The notes under the pieces were generated by a model. The model saw only the letters and a list, made by a program, of their open reading frames with translations, was not told where the DNA came from and did not search any database. Positions 9,364-18,503 of a stretch of DNA of 64,000 bases are shown piece by piece. This DNA is from Multivorans sp965116445 (GTDB lineage: Bacteria > Acidobacteriota > Thermoanaerobaculia > Multivoradales > Multivoraceae): contig OZ220688.1 of assembly GCA_965116445.1 (NCBI GenBank), forward strand, positions 1,860,001-1,924,000, in the 5' to 3' direction. A program made the position numbers and the translations under genes. The stretch's first letter is position 1; each line of letters opens with the position of its first letter.

Positions 9364-11802
9364 ATGCGCCACCTGTTCGCCGCCGGCCTGCCGGTCGCAG
9401 CCGCCTCTCTTCTCGCCGGCGCCGCCGCGGCGCAGGAACCCGGTTCGCGCGATTCCGCGCCAATCGTGAACGAGTCCGCGCGGGTGGAACTGACCGGCGA
9501 TCCATGGTCCGACATGGACTACGGGCCGTTCAAGGTCCACTCCTACATCGTCGAGGACGGCAACAACGCGAACAAGGGGATCGCCATCCGCGTCGACGAC
9601 GGCCCCGGCGGCGTCGCCAAGGGGTCGGAGTTCCTGCTCTTCGACACGGACACCCTGCGCTGGGCCGCGGGCTGGACCGGCTCAGGCTTCATGAATTGGA
9701 ACTCGATCAACTACAACGGCAGGCACGTCGTGGAGCCGGCGATCGTCGGCGACCTGGTGTTCACGAACCCCGACGCCCCGGGGTGGTCACGGGCCGGCGA
9801 CGACTTCCGGGACACGCGGCTCGTCGGCCGCGGCGGGCGGCGCTTCGGGCCGCAGGCCCGTGCCGTCGCGCGCTGGCTCGGGCACTACCTGCACGGGAAC
9901 CAGGTCGTGTTGCACTACCGCGTCGCCACCACGGATGTGCTGGAGCTCGGCGCGTCGGAAGGCAGCGACCTCTTCAGCCGAACCCTGAACATCGGGCCGC
10001 GACGCGCGGATCTCGTAGTCCAGGTCGCGCATCAGAAGGGCGGTCAGGCCTGGACCGACGGCGAGGCCGCCGGCTTCCGCGAGCCCCGCCCGGACGACCC
10101 GGGCCAGGGCGAACGAAGCGGCCCCACGGCCGCCACGCTGGTCGGTGCGCCGGACGGCGTCCGGTGGGTCGAGGTAGAGGGCGACCCCGACGACCTCCGC
10201 CTGCGCGTTCCGGCCGGCGACGAACCGATCCGCTTCAAGGTCGTGATCGGCCGGCGCGGGCGATCAAACGCGGGCTTCCTGGCCCGGGCCGCCAGCGTGG
10301 CCCCCGCGGCCGACCTGGCGCCGCTGACCCGGGGCGGCCCCGCCCGCTGGGCGGAGACGGTGACCACCGAGAGCCGCGTCCTCGGCCGGCGAGGCGGACC
10401 TTTCGAGCTCGAAGAGATCACCACGCCGCTCGACAACCCCTATCGCTCCTGGATGCGCCTGGGCGGCTTCGATTTCCTGGACGGGGGCCGCCGCGCGGTC
10501 GTCGCCACCTGGATGGGCGACGTCTGGATCACAGGCGGGCTGGGCGGCGACGAGATCGGTGAGATCACCTGGAAACGCTTCGCGACCGGGCTCTATGAGC
10601 CGCTCGGCGTGAACACGCGGGGCGGCGAGATCTTCATAACGTCCCGCGACCAGATCACCCGCCTCCACGACCTGAACGGCGACGGCGAGGCCGACCACTA
10701 CGAGGCCTTCAACCACGACGCCCAGGCGTCGGCGCACTTCCACGAGTTCGCCGTGGGCCTGGAAGCGGACGCGGACGGGAACCTCTACTACGCCAAGGGC
10801 ACCGGACACGACTTCGACGCCCGCGTACCCCAGCACGGGACGATCCTCAAGGTGTCCGCCGACGGCGCCTCGACCCAGATCGTCGCGGGCGGTTTCCGGG
10901 CGCCGAACGGCCTCGTGGTCAACGCGGACGGCAGCGTGATCGTCACCGACCAGGAGGGGCACTGGACGCCGGAGAACCGGATCAACTGGGTCGAGCCGGG
11001 AACCTTCCACGGCTACATGCGGGCCTGGCGCGAGCCCGACCGGGACCCGGACGACTTCGTCCAGCCGATCACCTGGATTCACCACGACGTGGACCGCTCA
11101 CCCTCGGCGCCGGTGTGGGTGCGAAGCGAGAGGTGGGGCGAGCTGGACGACTCGCTGATCTACCTCTCCTACGGCAACGGCAAGATGTTCTCGGTGCTCT
11201 TCGACCAGGCCTTCCCGCGAGCCTCCCCGGCCGGCGACGGTCCGCCGCGGCAGGCCGCCGTCGTCGAACTGCCCGTTGCGGCCGCGCCCACCGGCCTGGT
11301 CCGCGGGCGCTTCAACCCGTTGGACGACCACCTCTACGTCTGCGGACTGTTCGCCTGGGCAGGCGACCGGACCCAGTCCGGCGGCTTCTACCGCGTGCGG
11401 CGCACAGACCAGCCGCTGCGGATTCCGGTGGCCTACGAAACCGCGACCGACGGCATCGTGGTGCGCTTCAGCACGGCGCTCGATCCGGAGGCCGCCGCCG
11501 ACCCCGGCAACTACTCGATGCGGATCTGGCAGTACCTGCGCCAGGCGAGCTACGGCTCGGAGGACTACCGCGTCCTCGGCGACGGCGTAGGCAAGGACGT
11601 GCTGGAGATTCCATCCGCCACCCTCTCCGCCGACGGCCGCTCGGTGTTCGTCGAGATCCCGGACATCCTGCCCGTGCAGCAATACCACCTGGAGATGAAC
11701 CTCCGAAGCGCCGGCGGGGAGCGAATGCGCGAGTTCATCCACGGCACGATCCACGACCTGGGATCCCGCACCGGCGCCGAGATCCTCGCGGACGCCGACT
11801 GA
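9364..11802 (+). CDS. Secreted beta-propeller protein (DUF6797/PQQ-dehydrogenase-like)
   Basis: An 812-residue exported protein: signal peptide at residues 1-22 (...LLAGAAAAQE), then a beta-rich N-terminal region of about 340 residues resembling the DUF6797-type domain (assignment uncertain). From about residue 390 comes a soluble quinoprotein-like six-bladed propeller with blade signatures such as DLNGDGEADH, GFRAPNGLVV and VTDQEGHW. The last ~130 residues (from TDGIVVRFSTALD) look like an Ig-type beta sandwich. The family is usually periplasmic and paired with c-type cytochromes; the next gene, one base after this stop, is a multihaem cytochrome, so electron transfer between them is a reasonable inference. 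The substrate is unknown. Confidence 0.72.
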   Translation: MRHLFAAGLPVAAASLLAGAAAAQEPGSRDSAPIVNESARVELTGDPWSDMDYGPFKVHSYIVEDGNNANKGIAIRVDDGPGGVAKGSEFLLFDTDTLRWAAGWTGSGFMNWNSINYNGRHVVEPAIVGDLVFTNPDAPGWSRAGDDFRDTRLVGRGGRRFGPQARAVARWLGHYLHGNQVVLHYRVATTDVLELGASEGSDLFSRTLNIGPRRADLVVQVAHQKGGQAWTDGEAAGFREPRPDDPGQGERSGPTAATLVGAPDGVRWVEVEGDPDDLRLRVPAGDEPIRFKVVIGRRGRSNAGFLARAASVAPAADLAPLTRGGPARWAETVTTESRVLGRRGGPFELEEITTPLDNPYRSWMRLGGFDFLDGGRRAVVATWMGDVWITGGLGGDEIGEITWKRFATGLYEPLGVNTRGGEIFITSRDQITRLHDLNGDGEADHYEAFNHDAQASAHFHEFAVGLEADADGNLYYAKGTGHDFDARVPQHGTILKVSADGASTQIVAGGFRAPNGLVVNADGSVIVTDQEGHWTPENRINWVEPGTFHGYMRAWREPDRDPDDFVQPITWIHHDVDRSPSAPVWVRSERWGELDDSLIYLSYGNGKMFSVLFDQAFPRASPAGDGPPRQAAVVELPVAAAPTGLVRGRFNPLDDHLYVCGLFAWAGDRTQSGGFYRVRRTDQPLRIPVAYETATDGIVVRFSTALDPEAAADPGNYSMRIWQYLRQASYGSEDYRVLGDGVGKDVLEIPSATLSADGRSVFVEIPDILPVQQYHLEMNLRSAGGERMREFIHGTIHDLGSRTGAEILADAD

Positions 11803-11803
11803 G

Positions 11804-14296
11804 GTGGGCCGCGCCGGCGGGCGCCGCGGTCGGCAGCAACGCCAGGAGCGAGTGGTCGGCCAGCCGACAGACACCGGCCGGCGGACCCCGGCCACGGAAG
11901 CCGATGTCCTCGACGCCGCGTGCCGAGCACCAGCTCTAGCAGCCGTCGTGCTCCTGGCCCTGGTGTTCGCCGGTGTCGCGACGCCGTGGCCGGTCGTCGC
12001 CCAACTCGCGCCGCCCTCCGGCGCCAGCAGCCACCAGGGCATCGACCGCGCCGGGCTGGCGCTCGTTCTCCGTTCGGCCGGCAACGGCGCGACCGACGCG
12101 AGAGCGGCCCGGCTGGCCGCGCTGTACGTGCCCGAGGCGGCCGCGCCTGGCCCGTTCCTCGACCCCGGCCCGTTCGAGGCCACGTTCCGCGGTGCGATCG
12201 AACTCGACCTGAACGACTCGTACCGGTTCAGCATCCGCGGCTCGGGAACGGTACGGCTCCTCATCGGCGGCGAAGTCGTCATCGAACGGCAGGAGTTGCC
12301 CACTGGCGACGCTCCCCTGTCCACCGACGGCGAGGTGCGCCTGAACAAGGGCCTCAATCCGATCGAACTCGTCTACCGCAGCCCGGCGGCCGGCGACGCC
12401 TCCCTTCGCCTGACCTGGGGCAACGACTACCTGCCGGAGGAGCCGCTGCCGCCCGGGTTGCTCCGACACGCCGACTCGCCGGCACTCGACCGGGGCCGGT
12501 CCCGCAGGGCGGCACGCGAACTCATGGCCGACGTGATGTGCGTCCGCTGCCACGCCCTCTCGAGCGCGCCGGAGGCGCCCGCTCGTCCGCGGCCGCGTTC
12601 CGGGCCTGGGAGCGAGGCTTCGGAAGACGCCGCATCAGGCTCGCCTGGCGGACGACGAGGAGTGGACGGCATGCCCGAACTCCAGGCAACGGGACCCGAT
12701 CTCGACGGCATCGGCGCCCGCCTCCGGCCGCGGTGGATCGAACAGTGGCTGCTCGACCCAAAGGCGCTCCGGCCACAGGCCCGGATGCCCCGAGTCCTCT
12801 CGACCGATGGCGCCGAGGCGCGCCAGCAGGCCGCGGACCTTGCCGCGTTCCTCATCGCAGGCGCCGGCGACGGCGCCTCGGCCGAGCCGGAACGGGCGCC
12901 CTCCGGCGAGGCCTCAGACGGACGCCGCCTCTACGACGAGACCGGCTGCGCGGCCTGCCATGGCGATGCAACCTCCGCTCCCGCACTCGACACCGCACCG
13001 CGTCTCGTCGCGTCGCCGGCGTTCGAAGCCCCCCCGCCGGCTTCCGACCCACTGGATGCACCGCCATCCCCGCCACCTTCCGACCCACTGGGTGCGCCGG
13101 CGTCCCCGCCGGCTTCCGGGAGCGACTCCGCGGAGGACCAAACCCGGCTCCTTCGACTCGGGGACAAGTGGCAGCCTTCCGCCCTCGCGGCCTACCTGCT
13201 CGACCCGAACAGGTTCGATCCCTGGAGCCGGATGCCGCGAACGGAACTCGAGACCGACGAGGCCGCCTCCGTAGCCGCCTACCTGTTCGCGGCGACTTCC
13301 GAGGGCGTTGAAGCACCGCTGGGCCGACGTGATCCCCCGGGCGATCCCAGGCGCGGCCGGCAGCTCGCCGAACAACTCCGCTGCCGCAGTTGCCACTCCT
13401 GGTCGGGCGGCGACCCGCCACAGCCCGCGACGCCGCTCGACGGGCTCGCCGGTCGCCCCTCGACATGGACCGCCGGCGGCGATGCAGCCGACCCCCACCC
13501 GCGATACGACCTGGACCCGGCGAAAGTCGAGGCAATCGATCGGTTCCTGACCGCGGACGTCACCTCCCTCGCGCGCACCGTGCCGGCCGAGTTCGCCGAG
13601 CGCCGAATCCGTTCCGCGGGCTGCCTCGCCTGTCACGGCCGCGACGGCACTCCCGCAGCGTGGTCGCCACCCTCGCCAACCTCGCCACGCTCCGGGAGTA
13701 CGCTTCCATCCTCGGCCGACGAGAACGCGCAGGACTACTTCGCGACCTCGGTCGACGGCGCAACCGGCCCCGACCTGCTGCCGCCGGACCTGACCTGGGC
13801 CGGCGAGAAACTCCGCGGCGATTGGCTCGCCGACTTCCTGGCCGGCCGCGCCGGCGACCGCCCGCGGCCGCACTTGCAGGTCCGAATGCCCGCTTTCCCG
13901 GCCCATGCCGACCTCCTCGCCACCGGATTGCGCCACCAGCACGGCCTGCCCGCCTCGCCCGTCGACGTCCGGGCGATCGACCCCGAACTCGCCGCCATCG
14001 GCCGCGACCTGGTCCGAGGCGACCGCCTCGGCTGCCACTCCTGCCACGCCCTGGGCGAAGATCCCGCACTGGGCGGCGAGGGTTCCGAGGAAACGATCAA
14101 CTTCGACCTTGTGCGCCGTCGCCTGAGACGCGGATACTTCGACCGCTTCCTCCGCGACCCCCAGCGCATTCTGCCGGGCAGCAAGATGCCCCAGTTCGTC
14201 GACGAAGACGGCTACACAGCGCTCTACGATGTCTTCGATGGCGAGGCTTCCCGTCAGTTCGAGGCCATCTGGCACTACCTGGGCACCCTGGAGTGA
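11804..14296 (+). CDS. Exported PA14-like pentahaem c-type cytochrome
   Basis: A protein of about 830 residues with five CxxCH haem sites (C246, C382, C527, C607, C744 counted from 11804). Before them, residues 80-215 form a PA14-like beta domain (GSGTVRLLIGGE...LRLTWG), an arrangement seen in Planctomycetes/Acidobacteria-type cytochromes. A hydrophobic export signal lies at about residues 42-67. The start is unsure: GTG at 11804 touches the previous stop, and a GTG at 11852 would leave a more normal signal peptide. Linkers are Pro/Ser rich, and one (residues 428-438) is encoded by a copy of the dispersed hairpin repeat. It is coupled to the upstream propeller gene and probably accepts its electrons. 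Confidence 0.82.
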   Translation: MGRAGGRRGRQQRQERVVGQPTDTGRRTPATEADVLDAACRAPALAAVVLLALVFAGVATPWPVVAQLAPPSGASSHQGIDRAGLALVLRSAGNGATDARAARLAALYVPEAAAPGPFLDPGPFEATFRGAIELDLNDSYRFSIRGSGTVRLLIGGEVVIERQELPTGDAPLSTDGEVRLNKGLNPIELVYRSPAAGDASLRLTWGNDYLPEEPLPPGLLRHADSPALDRGRSRRAARELMADVMCVRCHALSSAPEAPARPRPRSGPGSEASEDAASGSPGGRRGVDGMPELQATGPDLDGIGARLRPRWIEQWLLDPKALRPQARMPRVLSTDGAEARQQAADLAAFLIAGAGDGASAEPERAPSGEASDGRRLYDETGCAACHGDATSAPALDTAPRLVASPAFEAPPPASDPLDAPPSPPPSDPLGAPASPPASGSDSAEDQTRLLRLGDKWQPSALAAYLLDPNRFDPWSRMPRTELETDEAASVAAYLFAATSEGVEAPLGRRDPPGDPRRGRQLAEQLRCRSCHSWSGGDPPQPATPLDGLAGRPSTWTAGGDAADPHPRYDLDPAKVEAIDRFLTADVTSLARTVPAEFAERRIRSAGCLACHGRDGTPAAWSPPSPTSPRSGSTLPSSADENAQDYFATSVDGATGPDLLPPDLTWAGEKLRGDWLADFLAGRAGDRPRPHLQVRMPAFPAHADLLATGLRHQHGLPASPVDVRAIDPELAAIGRDLVRGDRLGCHSCHALGEDPALGGEGSEETINFDLVRRRLRRGYFDRFLRDPQRILPGSKMPQFVDEDGYTALYDVFDGEASRQFEAIWHYLGTLE
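13085..13113 (-). repeat. Dispersed hairpin repeat inside the cytochrome CDS
   Basis: Read on the minus strand: GCCGGC, loop GGGGAC, GCCGGC, then GCACCCAGTGG. It is identical to the copy in modC. In the cytochrome frame it encodes LGAPASPPAS. A degenerate second unit lies just upstream (about 13049-13077). The haem domains on either side are intact, so the repeat sits in a tolerant linker. Confidence 0.75.
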
Positions 14297-14408
14297 CGGT
14301 CGCAAGGTGAACGACGTTGCCCTCGCCGCCGCCCGGATACCTCACCGATCGCACGTCGCCGTCCTCAGGATGCTGTAAGCGAGACATGATTGGGGGTCCC
14401 TCCACGCC

Positions 14409-14630
14409 ATGCCTGAGAGAGCAGACAAAGACACAGCCCTGCAGAAGATCACGGTCCACGTGCCGACTGCGCTCCTCAAACGCGCCCGGAAGGCGAGCGG
14501 TTCCGGAATCACGGAGACGGTCCGTCAGGGACTCCATCTCGTCGCCGCGCACAACGCCTACTGGAAACTCCACGCCCTTCGCGGCCAGGTCCGTTTCGAT
14601 CTCGATCTGAGACGCCTCCGTGAAGACTAA
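14409..14630 (+). CDS. Small ribbon-helix-helix/VapB-like antitoxin without a visible toxin
   Basis: A 73-residue protein with a strand-helix-helix pattern: ITVHVPTALLKRARKASG followed by GITETVRQGLHLV. This is typical of RHH antitoxins of the VapB/CopG type that bind DNA as dimers. A toxin would normally overlap its stop, but only a 16-codon open stretch follows before the next gene at 14686, with no PIN or RelE features. It is therefore an orphan antitoxin, or a small RHH regulator of the downstream hydrolase. Confidence 0.6.
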   Translation: MPERADKDTALQKITVHVPTALLKRARKASGSGITETVRQGLHLVAAHNAYWKLHALRGQVRFDLDLRRLRED

Positions 14631-14685
14631 GGCTGCTGCGCACGGCGGTTTGATCCTCACACCCGCGTAGCGTTACCCTGCCGGC

Positions 14686-15990
14686 ATGAAGCAAGGCCCC
14701 GTTCTCGCCTTCACACTCACACTCGCGCTCGTCCTCCCCACAGCCGCCGTCGCGCAGAAGACTGGCCCCGCTTTCGAATCGCCTTCGACGGTCGAGGAGA
14801 ACTTGCGCCAGCACCGCGCCCTCCCCGACCCCGCGGACGAGGTCTGGTGGGCCGAGACCGGCGAGGCGATGGCCTGGCGCAACCGGAACCTCCACCAGAT
14901 CGTGCCGGCGGTGAACGTCTACCGGGCCGGACCGGTCAGCGAACTCGCCTCGCGGCCGATGGGCGAGATCGCGGAGTTCCCGGTGGACACTCCGGCGGGC
15001 AACGTGACCTTCGACGCCTACCTGCACGGCGAACACTCGACGACGATGGGCATCGTCATCCTCCACCAGGGCGATGTGGTGTTCGAGCGCTACCCGCGGA
15101 TGCAGCCCTACGAGAAGCCGATCTGGTGGTCGGTCACGAAGGTGCTGCCGGCGACCCTGGTCGCCATCCTCGAGGACCGCGGCCTCGTCGACACGGCTCA
15201 GCCCGTCGACCGCTACGTACCGGCGCTCAAGGGTTCGGACTTCGAGGGTGTGACCGTCCGCAACGTGCTCGACATGGCCTCGGGCGTCGACTGCCCGGAC
15301 GGCGACTACAGCGACCGCACGACCTGCTACTACCAGTTCGAAGCCTCGCTAGGCGACGGCGTGCGGAGCGCGAAGACGCCCGACGACCCGTACACGATGC
15401 TCTCGAACCTGAACGTCGGTCGCTGGGCCGAGCAGGGCAAGGGCTTCGACTACAGCGGCACGAACACATTCGTTGTCGGCTGGCTTGTCGAGGAAGTCAC
15501 CGGCATGCCGTTCCAGGACGCGCTGAGCCGCGAAGTCTGGACCCGGATCGGCGCCGAGGCCGACGCCTCGATCTACGCCGGCCGCTACGGGATCCCGCTG
15601 ACGTCAGGCGGCATGCTGGCGCGGCCCAGGGACATGGCCCGGTTCGGGCTCCTGTTTACGCCGAGCTTCCGCAAGGTCTCACAGCAGCGGATCGTGCCCG
15701 AGAAGCACGTCCAGACCCTGCTCCACGGCGGCCGGCCGGTACTGCTCGAGAACGCCCGCTACGGAGGCCGGCCGCCAAACGTGAAGCACAACGTCTACCA
15801 GTGGGACCTCGTCTTCACGAACCACGACATCTACAAGGGTGGCTGGGCCGGCCAGGGCCTGCTCGTCAACCCGGACCGGGATGTCGTCGCGGTCTGGGTC
15901 GGCTACACGGCGGCCGACTCGGACCCAGACACCTATCCCCTGCTGCCCCGGGTGCGCGCCGTCCTGGACGGCGTGTTCGGCGACCGGTAG
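14686..15990 (+). CDS. Exported serine hydrolase of the class C beta-lactamase/DD-peptidase fold
   Basis: A 434-residue protein with a signal peptide at residues 1-21 (ending ...VAQK). It carries the SxxK motif SVTK (active Ser) near residue 147 and a Tyr-containing second motif (YSGTN) near 262, as in esterase EstB/class C beta-lactamase-like enzymes; a late HxG-type Gly motif fits GWAGQG. These proteins hydrolyse esters, amides or peptidoglycan-like substrates in the periplasm. No AmpR-like regulator or resistance gene is nearby, so a true beta-lactamase is unlikely. It may be co-transcribed with the RHH gene 55 bases upstream. Confidence 0.8.
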   Translation: MKQGPVLAFTLTLALVLPTAAVAQKTGPAFESPSTVEENLRQHRALPDPADEVWWAETGEAMAWRNRNLHQIVPAVNVYRAGPVSELASRPMGEIAEFPVDTPAGNVTFDAYLHGEHSTTMGIVILHQGDVVFERYPRMQPYEKPIWWSVTKVLPATLVAILEDRGLVDTAQPVDRYVPALKGSDFEGVTVRNVLDMASGVDCPDGDYSDRTTCYYQFEASLGDGVRSAKTPDDPYTMLSNLNVGRWAEQGKGFDYSGTNTFVVGWLVEEVTGMPFQDALSREVWTRIGAEADASIYAGRYGIPLTSGGMLARPRDMARFGLLFTPSFRKVSQQRIVPEKHVQTLLHGGRPVLLENARYGGRPPNVKHNVYQWDLVFTNHDIYKGGWAGQGLLVNPDRDVVAVWVGYTAADSDPDTYPLLPRVRAVLDGVFGDR

Positions 15991-15993
15991 CCG

Positions 15994-16398
15994 TCAGGCG
16001 CGAACCAGCCGATTACCCCCTCGACTCCTGGACCTTCCCAGCCGGCCGACGCCGGACGTCCGGCTCATCGGCATCCGCCGGCGGCGCATATGGGCCTGAC
16101 GCTTCACCCGCCGCCGGGCCGTGTCGAATGACTGGTTGATCGCGATCGAGAGCGAGCCCACGGTCGACCTGTGAACGACGACGTCCGGTCCCGGCAGCGA
16201 GACCTTCACGACGATCTCGAACGACAGCCCGTTGCGCCGGTTCCGGGCCGGGCCGGCGATCGCCACCTCACAGTCCACGATCCGGGAGTTGAAGCGCTCG
16301 AGACCCTGAGCCTCGAACTCGATCGTGCGCTTCAGGTCCTCGTTCAGTTGGATGCCCTGAGTGCGGATCCTGACGGGAAAACTCGGATTCGATCTCAC
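15994..16398 (-). CDS. HPF/RaiA-like ribosome-associated protein
   Basis: A 134-residue protein with the beta-alpha-beta pattern of hibernation-promoting factor/YfiA: FPVRIRTQGIQL, then a helix with LKRTIEFEAQGLERF, then RIVDCEVAIAG and EIVVKVSLPG. The tail is very basic (KRQAHMRRRRM). The family binds the 30S decoding centre during stasis; a divergent short member could instead be a general stress protein. I choose the GTG at 16398, which has AGGAGGAGG upstream, over a start 21 codons further out. It converges with the beta-lactamase-fold gene, three bases between stops. Confidence 0.68.
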   Translation of the reverse strand: MRSNPSFPVRIRTQGIQLNEDLKRTIEFEAQGLERFNSRIVDCEVAIAGPARNRRNGLSFEIVVKVSLPGPDVVVHRSTVGSLSIAINQSFDTARRRVKRQAHMRRRRMPMSRTSGVGRLGRSRSRGGNRLVRA

Positions 16399-16610
16399 CT
16401 TCGTTTGCCTCCTCCTGGTTGTTTCCCCGGGTGGTCCGGCAGCGAGGTCCGGCCGCTTCATGCGGCTTTCCCGCCCGATGCGGGGCTCGTCCAGCCACCC
16501 TCATCGATGCCTCACTATCGTACAACGCGCCGGCCGCGCCCGGATTCCGGCTTGGGCGCTGCAAGCCGCCGCCGTGGCTACTCCGAACCGCCCAGGGGAA
16601 GGACCGGCGG

Positions 16611-17624
16611 CTACCCGCGCTGCTCCATTCCGACCGCGCCCCGCAGGTAGACGTCGATCAGCCGCGGCAGGGCCTCCACGTCGTACCCACCCTCCAGCAC
16701 GGAGACCAGCCGCCCGTCGCAGACGTCTTCGGCCAGGTCCGCCAGATCCCTGCCGAACCGGTGAAAGCTCGCCTCCGTCAGCGCCATGCCGGCGAGCGGA
16801 TCGTTCCGCCAGGCGTCGAACCCGGCGGAGACGAGCAGCACGTCGGGGTCGAACGACCGCACCGCGGGCAGCAGCAGATCGTCCATCACCTCCTGGTACA
16901 CATCGTCGCCGCCGCCCGCCGGCAGCGGGGCGTTGATCGTCGTCCCCTCGCCGTCGCCGATGCCCCGTTCGCTGGCGGCGCCGGTTCCGGGATAGAACGG
17001 ATACTGATGAACGCTCAGGTAGGCCACGTCGGCCCGGTGGTCGAACAGGTGCTGGGTGCCGTTGCCGTGGTGGACGTCGAAGTCGAGGATCGCCACCCGC
17101 TCCACGCCGTGCACGTCGATCAACCCCTGGGCCAGGATCGCGATCTGGTTCAGGTAGCAGAAGCCCATCGCCCGGTCCCGCTCGCAGTGGTGCCCGGGCG
17201 GCCGCGTGACGCACATCGCCCGGTGACCGGGGCCGAGCATCGCGTGATCGCCCGCCGCGAGCGCGGCTTCCACCGCGGCCCAGGCGGCGTCGGCCGTTCC
17301 CGGAGACAGCGGATTGTCGTTCGTGTCGAGCATCCGGGTCGGCCGGAGCGGGAAGTCGCCCTCCGCCGCGGCCGCCGCGACCTCGGCCACCGCCGCCTCC
17401 ATCCGCTCGATGTACGCCGGATCGTGAACCAGAGCCGCCAGCCGCCGGGCCTGGCCCGCCATTCCACCGGGCGGCCCGTCCGCACCGGCCTCCACCAGGT
17501 CCCAGCCGCGCTCACGCAGGTACGGCAGCGCCGACCTCAAGCGTTCCGGCCGCTCCGGGAATCCCCTCGGCACCGTGTGAACCTGGCAACGCGGGTCCCA
17601 GAAGACACTCATCGGCGAGTTCAT
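16611..17624 (-). CDS. Histone deacetylase/acetylpolyamine amidohydrolase family enzyme
   Basis: A 337-residue zinc amidohydrolase of the HDAC fold. It has the tandem His motif PPGHHCE, the zinc ligand set DFDVHHGNGT, and the later FDPDVLLVSAGFDAW segment with the third ligand, then EGGYD. The family removes acetyl from acetylpolyamines or acetyl-lysine in the cytoplasm. The ATG at 17624 has GGGGAGG upstream and is preferred to a longer start; an ATG four codons in is also possible. It faces away from the Phd-VapC pair. Acetylpolyamine or acetoin-utilisation (AcuC-like) substrates are both possible. Confidence 0.85.
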   Translation of the reverse strand: MNSPMSVFWDPRCQVHTVPRGFPERPERLRSALPYLRERGWDLVEAGADGPPGGMAGQARRLAALVHDPAYIERMEAAVAEVAAAAAEGDFPLRPTRMLDTNDNPLSPGTADAAWAAVEAALAAGDHAMLGPGHRAMCVTRPPGHHCERDRAMGFCYLNQIAILAQGLIDVHGVERVAILDFDVHHGNGTQHLFDHRADVAYLSVHQYPFYPGTGAASERGIGDGEGTTINAPLPAGGGDDVYQEVMDDLLLPAVRSFDPDVLLVSAGFDAWRNDPLAGMALTEASFHRFGRDLADLAEDVCDGRLVSVLEGGYDVEALPRLIDVYLRGAVGMEQRG

Positions 17625-17688
17625 CCGCCTCCCCGCGCACGTTGCGAACCTCGGTCCACGATCTCGCTCGCTTGGCAGCCTGCCGCGC

Positions 17689-17698
17689 TTGGCGCCAA
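17689..17698. promoter_or_regulatory. Perfect palindrome TTGGCGCCAA upstream of the Phd-VapC pair
   Basis: A 10-base perfect palindrome 20 bases upstream of the antitoxin start, followed by GATAAT at 17715-17720, which resembles a -10 box. Phd-type antitoxins autoregulate by binding palindromes near their promoter, so this is a candidate operator. No experimental support is available from the sequence alone. Confidence 0.35.
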
Positions 17699-17718
17699 TC
17701 GGCAATCAGGATCCGATA

Positions 17719-18033
17719 ATGTACATGTCGATGAACACGAACAGTCCCCTCATCACCGAACAGTACTCCATCGCCAACGCCCGTCGGAACCTTCCCAGCC
17801 TGGTCCGGAGCGCGCAGGACGGAACCGCCGTGGAACTCACCCGCCACGGCAAGCCCGTCGCCGTCCTGATCGGACGCCGGGAATTCGACCAACTGACCTC
17901 GGGCCGCCGCTCCTTTACCGAGGCCTGGAACGCCTTCACGGAAAGCGTGGACCTTGCCGAGCTGGCCCTCGACCCCGACGACCTGCTGAAGTACGTCCGC
18001 GATGACAGTCCCGGGCGCGACGTCCGGCTGTGA
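17719..18033 (+). CDS. Phd/YefM-type antitoxin
   Basis: A 104-residue antitoxin. The N-terminal half has the Phd signature: YSIANARRNLPSLV, then VELTRHGKPVAVLIGRREF, a DNA-binding dimer fold. The acidic C-terminal half (ELALDPDDLLKYV) would bind and block the toxin. The start at 17719 has AGGA at seven bases; in-frame ATGs at 17725 and 17731 are alternatives. The stop overlaps the VapC start by four bases (GTGA), the usual arrangement for translational coupling. Confidence 0.85.
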   Translation: MYMSMNTNSPLITEQYSIANARRNLPSLVRSAQDGTAVELTRHGKPVAVLIGRREFDQLTSGRRSFTEAWNAFTESVDLAELALDPDDLLKYVRDDSPGRDVRL

Positions 18034-18455
18034 GCACGGCCAGGTTCCTTCTCGACACGAACACGGTGTCGGAACCTCTGCGACCGCAGCCCAACCCGAA
18101 CGTCGTCGAGCGGCTGCGCGAACACGGGGCAGAGGTCGCCATCCCGGCGCCCGTCTGGCACGAACTCCGGTTCGGGTGTTCCCGCCTCCCGGCGTCGCGC
18201 CGCCGGGACGCCTTCGAGCGCTACCTTGACGAAGTCGTGCGCTTCAGCATGCCGGTGTTGAACTACGGCAGGAGGGCGGCGGACTGGCACGCCCGGGAGC
18301 GAGCCCGGTTGGTCGCATCAGGCCGAACGCCCCCCTTCGTGGACAGCCAGATCGCAGCGATCGCGCACGTCCACGGCCTGGTGCTGGTGACCTCGAACAC
18401 GAGAGACTTCCTGGCGTTCGAAGGTCTCCAGATCGAGAACTGGCTGCAAGAATGA
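18030..18455 (+). CDS. VapC-type PIN-domain toxin
   Basis: A 141-residue PIN ribonuclease. Acidic residues expected for the metal site are present: D9 in FLLDTN, E45 in WHELRFG, an Asp in PPFVDSQIA and another in SNTRDF. VapC toxins cleave specific tRNA or rRNA sites and are held by the cognate antitoxin. The start is GTG, overlapping the Phd-like antitoxin stop. No truncation or lost catalytic acid is visible, so the module appears intact. Confidence 0.88.
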   Translation: MSTARFLLDTNTVSEPLRPQPNPNVVERLREHGAEVAIPAPVWHELRFGCSRLPASRRRDAFERYLDEVVRFSMPVLNYGRRAADWHARERARLVASGRTPPFVDSQIAAIAHVHGLVLVTSNTRDFLAFEGLQIENWLQE

Positions 18456-18503
18456 ACGTACAGTTACGAACCACCGCAGCCCCCGACTGAACTCAACCAG
18501 GCC

